In this document: positions 1 to 9,756 of the stretch, piece after piece
Numbering within the stretch: the first letter of the stretch is position 1
Layout: the number at the start of each line of letters is the position of its first letter
NCBI GenBank assembly: GCA_029448655.1
Contig: JACCLO010000012.1
Coordinates: forward strand, 744,001-808,000
DNA: 64,000 nucleotides
Direction of reading: 5' to 3'
DNA from: Wolfiporia cocos
Lineage: Eukaryota > Basidiomycota > Agaricomycetes > Polyporales > Phaeolaceae
Translations under genes and position numbers: made by a program
Notes under the pieces: model-generated
What the model was told of the DNA's origin: nothing
The model's input: the letters and a program-made list of their open reading frames with translations, nothing else
Database searches by the model: none

Positions 1-1
1 A

Positions 2-814
2 CAAATTGCTGATGAAATTGGCGAGATGAGAGATCAGCTGCGTAAACAGGTCCAACGTCTGCGCGAACTCCGACTGCGTAAAGTCGAAGAGCCAGGTAGA
101 AACGTCATGGTTCGATCAAGTCATCTTACTGACATGTGCCAATAGATGCATTTTACGGAGTGGAGGACATGGATCTTCACAATGTCGATGTCATGACTGA
201 TGTCTCGATTGCCGCGACTGCATTCACGCGATACACCCAAGCACCATCATCTGTTTCTCGGGCATCGACCAAGTGGGTTTCAAGGTCTTCCAGCGCAATA
301 TATGCTTCTAACAGATAGTACCGCTAGACGTAGCTCACGGTCTAAGCGGAAACTCGAGCGAAAGATCGGCTCAGGCAGGAAAGGCACCGTCGACGAAGAA
401 GAATATCTGCTAAAGTCAGTCACCAAGCTTGTCGGCAGGTTCAACTCCGCCCAAGGTATCGGTCGACGCTGTGCCTTTCATAGGCTGAACGCTTACTAAC
501 GATTTGAATTAGCCGATACCGCTAATCTTCTCCCTCACCTCTTCCAATTCGCCGAGGAGCATCAAAATGAAGGGGAAGCGTTGCATAAGGAAGTCCATGA
601 TTTCGAGATGGAGCTTCAGGCTGCTGTGGAAGAAATCTGGAAAAAGCCTAGCGATGTTGACGGCGAAGAGAACGCCGAGTCTGAGCTTGCAGGAGGGTGG
701 GCAGCACGGATGCAGGAGTACGAAAAACAACGTCAGATAGACCCGCTGGAAAAGGTCAGCAAGCCGGAGCTGGCCAAACCCGAATGGAGTCTAAAGCTTC
801 CAGTTACGGTTTGA
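2..814 (+). CDS. ELP1: Elongator complex subunit 1 (IKI3 family), C-terminal part
   Basis: Elp1 is the large scaffold of the six-subunit Elongator complex, which modifies wobble uridines of cytoplasmic tRNAs. Only the C-terminal end is in the window; the 5' part lies to the left. Exons fit 2-95, 146-284, 328-455 and 513-814, separated by introns of 50, 43 and 57 nt; the 43-nt intron has a CTAAC branch-like site. Recognisable family landmarks are the AFTRYT motif, a basic stretch rich in R and K followed by GRKGTVDEEEYLLKSV, then a helical tail ending at the TGA at 812-814. The basic patch corresponds to the tRNA-binding region known in Elp1. The order of these motifs matches the C-terminus of fungal IKI3 proteins from memory. 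The last exon is partly copied again near 4.25 kb. The gene is confidently assigned; the third exon border is less certain. Confidence 0.85.
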
Positions 815-1175
815 GATATATTGGATATCCTATTACCCTAACTGTATCGCTATCATCACTAGAATGAGACTGTATCAATAACGCGTTGGTTTGGCAATAT
901 ATTGCACTGTTCTACGAGAGAGTCTTATTATCACCAATTGACGTTCTCCGACTTGGCCATATTATCGCAGGAATATCAGGTCACTGAGATCCGGAGAGCA
1001 TTACAATCCTTTCATCATGGCGAGGAATCTTACACGGCTGGCCAGAGCGCCCGTTTAGACTGGGATATACCTAGCAACATTGTTCATCTGATACACATTG
1101 ATGCATGGGACAGACTAGAGTTACAATCACCAGCAGTTAAGCTAGTCAAGCATTGCCGTATATCGGCAACATGCT
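815..1175. other. Convergent intergenic spacer
   Basis: This spacer lies between the stop codons of ELP1 (+) and the first DUF1479 gene (-), which converge. It should hold both 3' UTRs. No conserved coding sequence is visible. Its left part (about 815-870) recurs in degraded form near 4370-4430 as part of the tandem duplication. Confidence 0.5.
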
Positions 1176-3200
1176 CTACAGGAGCGAGTTGGCAAACTTC
1201 ATCAGCTCCGCCTCCCCCGCGCTCGCATCAGCAGGAATCTCGAAGGGCGCGAGTCCAAGCATGCGGCGAGCCTGTAAGTCCTTGATGCTATCGGCAGTCA
1301 CGCGGCCTACGAAGTGCGACTCCCCCTCTCCCCCGGGGAAGTCGCTGAGGGTAAATAGTGGTCAGCAAACTAGGAGGGCATCCCAGAGCAGTGATGTACT
1401 CACGGTGAGGGGAGGCCACATTTGAATGTATTGGCCTGATCGCGCAAATAGACAGCACTGTAACACGTGTATTAAGGAAGGATGATATTCATTGGGGGAG
1501 AGACCCTACTTGTTGGCAGTCAGTGGGACTGCGGGGATGTATAGCACCGAAGAGTCTCCAGGGCCATTGTGTTCGCTCTCCACAGCGTGAACAACATCGC
1601 AATGCCCTAATACATGGGTCATTGTCGATTGATGTCCAGAAGAAATAAAATGATGATGATGGCTTACAAAAAACCTGATCTCCAGGCTCGACGCGCGGGA
1701 TGGAAATCATCGCACGCTCCGGGTCGAGGTGTGGGTGAGTGATCGCATTGAGCTCCTGCGTCTTTCCCGGCGCGCTTCCAGGGAACTCGGTGCTCTCCAG
1801 GTCGAGCTCCCAGTCTTCCGCGCGTAGCGAGCGCGGGTCCACGTCCGAGCGGCGGCGGAAGAATGGGCGGAGCATGATGTACGCACTCGAGAGGGAGAGA
1901 AGCGGTAGGACGCGCAGCGTGCCTTCGCCTGCGCCCGTGTCTGAGAGTGCCGTCCAACCCTGCCAGGGGCGGAAGACAGAGCATTGATTACTATATCACA
2001 CGCGAGACATTGTGAGTCAGCTGCGAGATATATATCGGACGCAAGGGAAGACTCACGGGGCGTCGTATAGATCTTGCTTCGCCCGCAACCTCGGGGCAAC
2101 GTCGAACGGGTCGTGCGCGCGCCACCCTTCTGGATCACTGCTGTTCAGGATCGAGCGGAAGCACGCGCGGAAGCCAGGGTCCTCCCAACGTTCGACCCCT
2201 CCGCCATCGACGTGCGGGCCGAGCGTAAATATGGAGGGACCAGGCTGCCGGATGCGCAGGCGGTCGAAGTATGAAATAGGCGTGCGAAGGCTGATCGTGG
2301 TGTCCAAAGAGGAGGATGGAGGGGAGGAGTCGTACCAAAGGGAGAGGAGCGTCTTTTGTGTGTTGATGAGTGCAGGGTGCGTGCGTGCACGTATCTGGCC
2401 GGAAGTGTTGTAAAGCTCATAGAAGACAATATTACCAGGCGGGCTGCCTGCGCAGGGTCTTAGACAAAGCAAGAAATGTTACCGTATGACCATGTACCAA
2501 CTACGACATCATTGTTTTGCTTGATATAGTCTTGGATCGATCGTTTCCATTCAAGGGCTTCCTATAAACGTCCATATTCAGTGATTCTAGTAGTATGAGA
2601 AAGAGTGCATTGGTTGCAGATACATCACGGGAAACTCCACCCTTGACGATCACGACACCCCTGTGCTTGATGTCCTTGATTTGCTGCTCAGATAGCCCGC
2701 CTGAAATGTCAGAGTATTGAAGGTGCGGGATCACCTATGTCATTGGATCAGTCCATCTAATCTATCACATGCGAACCCATGTATATCACCGTACTGCCGT
2801 CTCCTGGTTGCTTGGTGCACGGCTACAGGATGTGTGGCGCGTACGATCTAAGGCGGTAGACTCAAATCATACTCACACCTGCACCTTTCTTTGTTATTTC
2901 ATTGACCGCTCCCTCAAGCTCTTTGAGAATACTTTGCCATGTCAGAACCATCTTAGCTGGATCCTTGCAGATATCGCGCTTCAAAGCTGCGAAACGTTCA
3001 GGCAATACCGCCGGCTGCCCCGACAACGAGCCAAAGACGTCCATGATCGTGCCCGCCGCCTTGGAAGCACGCTGCTTCGTGTCGAAAGCACGGAACGAAT
3101 GTGCTTCTAAATTGGTAGTGCCTGTGGTAGTGGCTGTGGCATATAGACGCGACGCTGCAGTCAGGCATCTAGGAGACCTGCGAATCGCGCACAACAACAT
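1176..3200 (-). CDS. DUF1479 family protein, copy 1 (putative Fe(II)/2OG-type oxygenase)
   Basis: DUF1479 proteins (YbiU in bacteria, Gig2 in Candida) have a jelly-roll fold related to Fe(II)/2-oxoglutarate oxygenases; the substrate here is unknown. Eight exons fit: 3200-2877, 2734-2624, 2561-2498, 2447-2057, 1990-1668, 1606-1510, 1457-1404 and 1344-1176. They total 1533 nt, a clean 510-codon frame plus TAG. The start gives an Arg-rich N-terminus (MLLCAIRRSPRC) that could be a mitochondrial presequence. Landmarks are KHRGVVIVKGGVSRD, LGPHVDGGGVERWEDPGFRAC (read as H-x-D metal ligands), a WELDLES segment, IPRVEPGDQVFW and HCDVVHAVE (distal His). All candidate metal ligands are present. Intron 1 is 142 nt, longer than the rest. 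The neighbouring paralogue arose by tandem duplication; nothing in the context fixes a pathway. Confidence 0.88.
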
Positions 3201-3269
3201 GGTGGGTTGATGTTAAGGAAGACAGGGATGTGTGCACCACAGAGCGGCTGCAGAGTCTACTCAAGCGAG

Positions 3270-3290
3270 TGGTGTGGCTTTATAAGCAAG
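3270..3290 (-). promoter_or_regulatory. TATA-like box of DUF1479 copy 1
   Basis: On the minus strand the sequence reads CTTATAAAG about 70-90 nt upstream of the ATG at 3200, a normal position for a fungal TATA box. It has not been tested and rests on motif and position only. Confidence 0.4.
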
Positions 3291-4243
3291 GACTTGGTCG
3301 TGTGACGTTGTACCGTACGAGCAAGCCTGGTGATGGCTCATAAAATACAAGACCACGTCAGAAGCATTGCGAATGTTTGATAATCGATCCGCTCAATGTA
3401 TAAGTGTTGCAAATTGGACACTCACTTCCATCACCGCAGGAAACATTTCATATAGTAGTAGCGCTTCAGGAGTGGTCCGCAGCCGATCGTCCTTACGTGG
3501 CGCCACTCTTGGGGTATACTGATCTACTGAAGAGAAGGCTGCGGAACAGTTCTTTGGCCGCTTGAGCTGCTAAATTGTAAAGTAATGAGCTTGCGGAGTG
3601 ACCTGAATGTATTTTACACTAGGCTCAGGCTTTATGTTGCATGATCACGTCGCCACCGGGCCCGAGGATCGGAGGTTCATTGTCGCGCTTTTCAAATCTG
3701 CAAAGCCAGCTAGACTTGTCCGTCGGCTGCTTCTCGTCCTACCTGGAGCGTTTTGAGGAGGGAACAATGATTCTGAGTGTATGCTCGCCTGTCGCTAGAA
3801 GACGCGTGTTTCTCCGAAGAATCGCAGACATTTCTCCGATAACACATCATGTGACCGCGTTTTACGGATGGTGGCGCTTAGACGACGCGACCCTAGGTGA
3901 CGGTGATCTCTCATCACTTGTGATGTCTCGTGTTGATATGGTGGAAGCCACAAGACTATTGATACGTGATGCTGCTTAAGATTCCAGGCGCTGATGGATG
4001 AGAAACAGCCGATCAGAGATTACGTTCAAGTCTCATGCAGTCTGAAATGTGCGCGTCGGGCGCAAGCGCATGGGTGCGTTTCGTCAGTTGTCGATCATAA
4101 CCGAGAGTCACTCAAGCAAAATCTAAATCTCTCACATTTCAATGCGACCCCACTAGAGTGGTACCGGCGGTATCATAGGGCTCCCTTCCTACGGGACTTG
4201 TCTCATGGTTATGCGACAGCATTTACATAGACCTCGGGAAGAA
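3291..4243. other. Spacer between the tandem units
   Basis: This is the upstream region of DUF1479 copy 1 and the junction of the two tandem units. Short ORFs at 3641-3979 and 3994-4230 have no recognisable domain, and the first overlaps a block repeated in the second unit as non-coding drift. I see no supported gene. Confidence 0.4.
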
Positions 4244-4372
4244 GTCTGGCCTTGCAGGAAGGTATGCATCACGGATGCAGAAATATGAAAAGCAACGCTA
4301 GGTAGTCACACCGGAAAGGCTCAAGAAGACGGAGCTTACCAAATGGAGTCCGAGCATTCCGGACACGGTTTG
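4244..4372 (+). pseudogene. Broken copy of the ELP1 3' end
   Basis: This stretch aligns by eye with the last exon of ELP1: it keeps a recognisable run (LAG, then RMQKYEKQR) but a TAG follows at once, where the true gene continues. It lies the same distance downstream of DUF1479 copy 2 as ELP1 lies from copy 1. It is therefore a hitch-hiking fragment of the tandem duplication and cannot encode Elp1. Confidence 0.75.
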
Positions 4373-4718
4373 TACATCCCGCTATGCTAACTGTATCGCC
4401 GCCGTCATTAGGGAGACTGTACTCATAATGCGTTGATTTGGCGCAGAAATTAGCGCATGACACTTTTCCCGGGGACAGCCTTTCAATTACCGAAGTTTTA
4501 ACAATACAGCTGTAGAAGAAGAATACGTCGCTTAGGTTTTGGGAACGTCAGGACCCCTTCGTTACAGCAAGGGTTATCATGCAACTGGCTTTGATTGTGC
4601 ACTGTCAAATAGCACTGGGGTACGCCAAACAGCCTTATCTTTATCTGCCTGACATTCAGATTGATGGATAGGCTAGACTATAAGCGCCAGCAATCAGAGC
4701 CCATCCCAGCAACGCGCT

Positions 4719-6763
4719 CTACAGGAGCGAGTTGGCAAACTCCATCAGCTCCGCCTCCCCCGCGCTCGCATCAGTAGGAACTTCGAATGGCGCGAGACCA
4801 AGCATGCGGCGAGCCTGCAAATCCTTGACGATGTCGGCAGTCACGCGGCCTACGAAGTGCGACTCTCCCTCCCCCAAGGGGAAATCGCTAAGGTTCATAA
4901 GCCGTCAGAAATCAAGAAGAATTGATATAGCAGTGATGTACGCACGGTGAGGGAAGGCCGCTTTTGAATGTGTTGACCTGGTCGCGCAGATAGACAGCAC
5001 TGGAATGCGCGCATCAGAGAGAGATAGAATTCACCAGGAAGACATCCTACTTGTAAGTAGTCAAGGGCACGGCGGGAATGTACAGCACCGAAGAGTCTCC
5101 AGGGCCATTATGTTCGCTCTCCACAGCGTGGACAATGTCGCAATGCCCTAACACCATTCAAATGTGAATTATGACCGGAAGATGATATGTGCTTACAATA
5201 GACCTGATCTCCAGGCTCAACGCGCGGGATGGAAACCATCGCACGCTCCGGATCGAGGTGAGGGTGTGTACTCGCATCAAGCTCCTGTGGCTTCCCCGGT
5301 ACGCTTCCAGGGAACTCGGTGCTCTCCAGATCGAGCTCCCAGTCTTCCGCACGCAGCGAGCGCGGGTTCACGTCCGAGTGGCGGCGGAAGAATGGGCGGA
5401 GCATGATGTACGCACTCGAGAGAGAGAGAAGCGGTAGGACACGCAGCGTACCCTCGCCCACGCCTGTGTCTGAGAGTGCCGTCCAACCCTGCCATGGGCG
5501 GACGATAGTGCATTGATTACTGCACAGCACCCAAGTCATGACGTGTCGGCTTCAATGCTATATAACACATGGGGAGACTCACGGGGCGCCATATATATTT
5601 AGCTTCGCCTGCAGCCTCGGGGCGATATCAAACGGGTCATGCGCGCGCCACCCCTCTGGATCACTGCTGTCGAATATTGCGCGGAAGCATGAGCGGAAGC
5701 CGGGATCTTCCCAGCGTTCGACGCCGCCGCTGTCGATGTGTGGGCCGAGCGTGAATGCGGATGGGCCTGGCGGCCGGATGCGCAGGCGGTCGAAGTATGA
5801 GATAGGCGTGCGCAGGCTCACCGCGGTATCCAGGGAGGATGAGGCCGGGGAGGAGTCGTGCCAGAGGGAGAGGAGCGCCTTTTGTGTGTTGATGAGTGCA
5901 GGGTGCGTGCGCGCACTTATCTGAGCGGGGCTATTGAAGAGCTCGTAGAATACGATGTTACCGGGTGGTCCGCCTTCAAAGAATTAGAGGAAGGTACAGA
6001 ATGCCAAGTGCAGTCCTGCATGCATACCCTTGACAAGTTCACAATTTTGCTTGATATAGTCTTTGATGGACTGCTTCCATCCAAGGGCTTCCTGTACATG
6101 ATTGTACTCGCACTGCTGGTATGGAGACTAATGCGATAATTGTACGCACCTCACGAGAGACGCCTCCTTTGACAATTACGACACCTCTGTGTTTTATGTC
6201 TTTGACTTGCTGCTCAGACAGCCCGCTTGTTATGTTTGAGTATTGAATTTGGGGGATTACCTGGACATCGCTGTATCAGTCGAGCTGTTCGTTCAGCCAA
6301 TCTGCTATAGCATGTCTCTGATTTATAATATGTTTGTGCAACCGCGTCTCTCAGTATCTCTCGGTTGAAGAATATTCGTCGACATAGCTCTACGATGACT
6401 GCGACGCATCCCATCTAAGGTGATTGAGGAAATCTCACTTACATCTGCGCCTTTCTTCGAGATCTCATCAACCGCTCCATCGAGCTCCTTGAGGACACTC
6501 CGCCATGTCAGGACCATTTTGGCTGTATCCTTGCAGAGTTCGCGTTTGAGCTCAGCGAAGCGTTCAGGCAACACAGTTGGCTGTCCGGACAACGCGCCAA
6601 AGACGTCCATGATGTTGCCTTCCTCCTTGCGGGCGCGCTTTCTGACGTCGAATGCATGGGTAGGAGGTGTCTCAGTGTCGAGAGTGCCCGGAGTGGTGGC
6701 GGTGGCAAATGAACGCGACGCTCGAGCCAGACATCTAGGAGACCTGCGGCTTGCACATAACAT
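4719..6763 (-). CDS. DUF1479 family protein, copy 2 (putative Fe(II)/2OG-type oxygenase)
   Basis: This is the paralogue of the gene at 1176-3200, with the same exon-intron plan: first exon 6763-6443 and stop TAG at 4719-4721. Conserved landmarks are all present: KHRGVVIVKGGVSRE, LGPHIDSGGVERWEDPGFRS, SVPGKPQELDASTHPHLDP, IPRVEPGDQVYW and HCDIVHAVESEHNGPGDSS. The candidate metal-binding H-x-D and the distal His are kept, and every exon can be joined in frame with GT-AG introns, so both copies look functional. Differences are spread out and mostly conservative, which suggests selection on both copies. The N-terminus again starts MLCASRRSPRC, a possible mitochondrial presequence. The two genes may differ in expression because their upstream regions have diverged. 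Confidence 0.86.
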
Positions 6764-7840
6764 GACAGGCTGAGGCCAAGGGAGATAGAAGCAAGCGTTC
6801 GTGAGCGGCTTCTATCTCTACGACCCAGCGATGCAGTTTTATTTGGTCCGGTGACGTTATGCCGTCCAACCACGCAGCCCAGTGATGTCTCATTGAATAC
6901 AAATCACGTAGAACGCATCTCAGATGCAGAACATTTGACTCACTTGACCTCCGTGCGCTGTAGCTAGGCAGCTCTATCACCGCAGCAATCAATGCATTTA
7001 AACAGCGTGCTTAGGGCGATTCGAGACCGATAACTGAAATGATGGTGGCGTCAGTTCTTGGACCTACAGTCAATCCTTTAGAGATGAGATCGAGGTGCAT
7101 AGATTGTTGTCAACATTGATTGACAGAACAAGCTTGGATGATTCAGAAGTAACTGGCCTATCCATATAGTGAACTCAATGATGGCCACCGCTAGCTTCCT
7201 GGCAGGGAATCAGCTACGTTTCGCATGCTACTTACTGAATTGCACATCCGCTCCACTACTCAGTATCACGGTACTCACGGTTCTATTTCGGGCGTGAACA
7301 AACTAGGTAGGCTGATCGCGTCGCCACAGCTGCTGCAAGGAAACGGCGGACTAGAAGACGCGTGTTTCTCCGTAGAATCGCAGGCAGACGCGTCCCATGT
7401 AACCGTGTTTCGCGAACAACGGCGCTGCTATGTTTTGAATATCGATGTGTGATAGTGCTGGATTCAAGACACTTAGGCTGATGCATAAAACAATGGAGTA
7501 AGGGCAACCTGAGGATCTTGTTCTAGTCTCACTCAGACATCCGTGGTCAGACAGACAAACATGTTTGCCAATAGCAGAAGGCTGAAGAAACTCACATAGT
7601 CTCATACTGGTACAAGGTGCCATTGAAATTCAGAGTATTTCGACTTGATTTAGAGCCATTCATGATGCATGATGCATGATGCTCGAGCGCTATCGTGCCG
7701 CGGCACTTCATATATCATATTCCCACGACTACAAGTGCTTTCTCACATCAATACTTGTGCTCGCTCATCTTTATCCGCCTTGCCACACTACCCCGCAATC
7801 CAACTCCCGTACCTTTTCATCCACGTTGTTCTAGATCACA
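6764..7840. other. Divergent promoter region between DUF1479 copy 2 and CWC15
   Basis: This spacer separates two divergently transcribed genes. It includes the second copy of the block at 7349-7430 that is also found at 3796-3880. An A/T-rich minus-strand run near 6835-6845 could serve as a TATA-like element for DUF1479 copy 2. ORFs here are short and have no recognisable domain. Confidence 0.4.
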
Positions 7841-8839
7841 ATGTCTACAGCACACAGACCGACATGGGATCCCGCTCAGGCTAAGGATGTTAAGGGCGCC
7901 TCACGGCAGTTCTCCGTGCGGGACATGGCCGCCCACACCAAGCTGAAATTCCGGTAGGTTACCAGGGAACTTGTGAATCCCTAGTAACATTTAACGTGAC
8001 GAACGATATATGCAACAGTCAACCAGGGCAGACCTCCGTCCCGGAGGTAGCGAGACGCGACTTGCGCGCGGAGCTGTTAGCAGCAGAGCAGGAGGCGCGA
8101 GACAAGAAGCGGAAAGCGGAGGGCAAACCACCGCTTGCTGTGGAGAATGGCAAGGACGACGAGGTGAACAAGCGGAGAAAGCTGCTACAGGAAGCGCTTG
8201 AACTCGACAAGGATGATGATGACGAGGAGGGAAGCCAGAAGGACGAGAAGGTAGGTGATGATGATGAGAACGATGATGAGGACGACGAGTGCGTATAATT
8301 GATCGCTTCAAACACATTGACCTCACTCATAACCGTCAAAAGCGATGAGGATGAGGACGAGGAGGAAGATGACACGGCGGAGCTGCTGAGGGAGCTAGAG
8401 AAGATTAAGCGTGAGCGTGCCGAAGAGAAGGAACGACAAGAACGCGACCAGTCCGCATCTGCTGCAGCCGCACGAGAGGCGGAGATTGCTACAGCAAACC
8501 CATTGCTGAACCTAGCGGCAGCACTAGGGCAAAATCCTAATGGCGTGAACACAACAGTGCCAGGCACATTTGCCGTAAAACGACGATGGGACGATGGTAT
8601 GTGCCGTAGTGATGTGTTTCAAGACAACTTTCCGACATCGCTGAAATTCGATAGACCTAATCTTCAAGAATCAGGCAATGAATACCCGAGACAAGGACAA
8701 AGCATCAGGGCAATTCGTGAACGACCTGCTGCGGACAGAATTTCACAAGTACGTCAACTGGTGGTGCATAGCGCAAGTATTGTTCTGACGTATTTCGATG
8801 TATAGAAAGTTCATGGCAAAGTTTATCAAGGTACATTGA
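7841..8839 (+). CDS. CWC15: Pre-mRNA splicing factor CWC15 (Cwf15/Cwc15 family)
   Basis: CWC15 is a small, partly disordered component of the spliceosome, associated with the Prp19-related complex. Five exons fit: 7841-7953, 8019-8288, 8343-8596, 8655-8748 and 8806-8839 (765 nt, 254 aa). The N-terminus MSTAHRPTWDPA and the motif AHTKLKFRQPGQ are diagnostic. The middle is a long acidic, charged stretch (D/E runs, residues about 85-125) and a predicted helical segment (LLRELEKIKRERAEEKERQE). The C-terminus has the conserved KRRWDD, LIFKNQA, FVNDLLRTEFHKKFMAKFIK. The stop is ambiguous: reading through gives KVH then TGA, while a terminal intron 8831-8879 would place TAG at 8880-8882 right after FIK, which matches family ends better. 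The introns sit at family-typical places. Confidence 0.92.
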
Positions 8840-9756
8840 TCGATTGTTCATTTGTTTACCAAACTAACGATCCATGCAGTAGTGTTACGTGTTTCGACTG
8901 TATCATTTAGACTCCGTATTCTTCATGCCATTAGGACGCGCATCGTCAAGTTTCAGCAGTTTCGGGCGTGCGCGTGCATGCCAAGACTTACGCCACGCTT
9001 GGTGTCTTCAATGCGAAGCCACCCTCTTCGAGGACAAGATTGCGATGCCCCTAACATTACATCGCTTCTAATGCTGAGCCTGTTTGAAAGCCAAGCTGCA
9101 GGTTTACCTATTCAAGAGGTACTACCAGCGGTCCAGTGTGATGCTACTTGGTTTATTTCGCCATAGCACTTCACAGCATGTTGTGCTGTTGTCCGTTGGT
9201 GATCGAACGCGGCGATACGCACCAGTTTAATACATCAAGGTATGTTCCTGGCGCGTGAGCTTTCGGTGTGTATTCGAAATTGGTAAGTGTTGTATATCAA
9301 GGTACGCGTGTCTTGGCTATGATACATGAAGCTCAATGGTATGACATTTTTCAACTGCTCGTAATCAATGCGAGCGTCAATGAAGATCATGTGAGTAGCG
9401 GGAAGTGCTTGGTATGTGGCTGGCCGTGCTCCATGCGCCCGTGTCGTGTAAAGTGCACTGGCGTATAGATGCTTTGCAATGTAATGCAACCGCCCACTGG
9501 AAGAAACTAGAAAGTCGATGGATTACGTTCAATCTTCAATCTTCAAAATCAGGAAACACCTCGCAATGCAATGCATCTATGCAATTAAATCACAAGTACA
9601 GTATGGTAGCTGGACGTAGCTGCTAAAATCGCAGACAAAATAGTACACATAGGAATACAAATTCAAATATGTCCTTCTCGCCCCCGCCCGCCCTCGTACA
9701 ATCTCAACACAGCAAGCACGCGGTCCATGTAGCCACCCATCTCGTTCGTCATCGAC
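8840..9756. other. Convergent intergenic region without a supported gene
   Basis: This region lies between CWC15 (+) and the MOCOS-like gene (-), which converge. The start may include the last intron and 3' UTR of CWC15. ORFs such as 8852-9166 have no domain and no codon signature. Nothing else is seen. Confidence 0.4.

Larger units (their letters stand above)
680..3880. repeat. Segmental tandem duplication, unit 1
   Basis: This is the left unit of a duplication offset by about 3.54-3.56 kb. It holds the ELP1 tail, the first DUF1479 gene and its upstream region. Matching anchors are the ELP1 tail (about 680-732 against 4244-4300), the DUF1479 stop codons (1176 against 4719), the start codons (3200 against 6763) and an upstream block beginning AGAAGACGCGTGTTTCTCCG (3799 against 7352). 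Coding parts are well conserved and spacers have drifted. Exact borders cannot be fixed by eye. Confidence 0.8.
4244..7430. repeat. Segmental tandem duplication, unit 2
   Basis: This is the right-hand unit of the duplication described at 680-3880. It contains a broken ELP1 tail, the second DUF1479 gene and a diverged upstream region. The unit length (about 3.2 kb of matchable sequence) and the constant offset show a single tandem event followed by small indels. Confidence 0.78.

Noticed and set aside
8019..8567. 182-codon minus-strand Ser-rich ORF
   Set aside because: It is the shadow of the acidic Asp/Glu repeats of CWC15 (GAT/GAG read backwards gives Ser and Leu). No domain.
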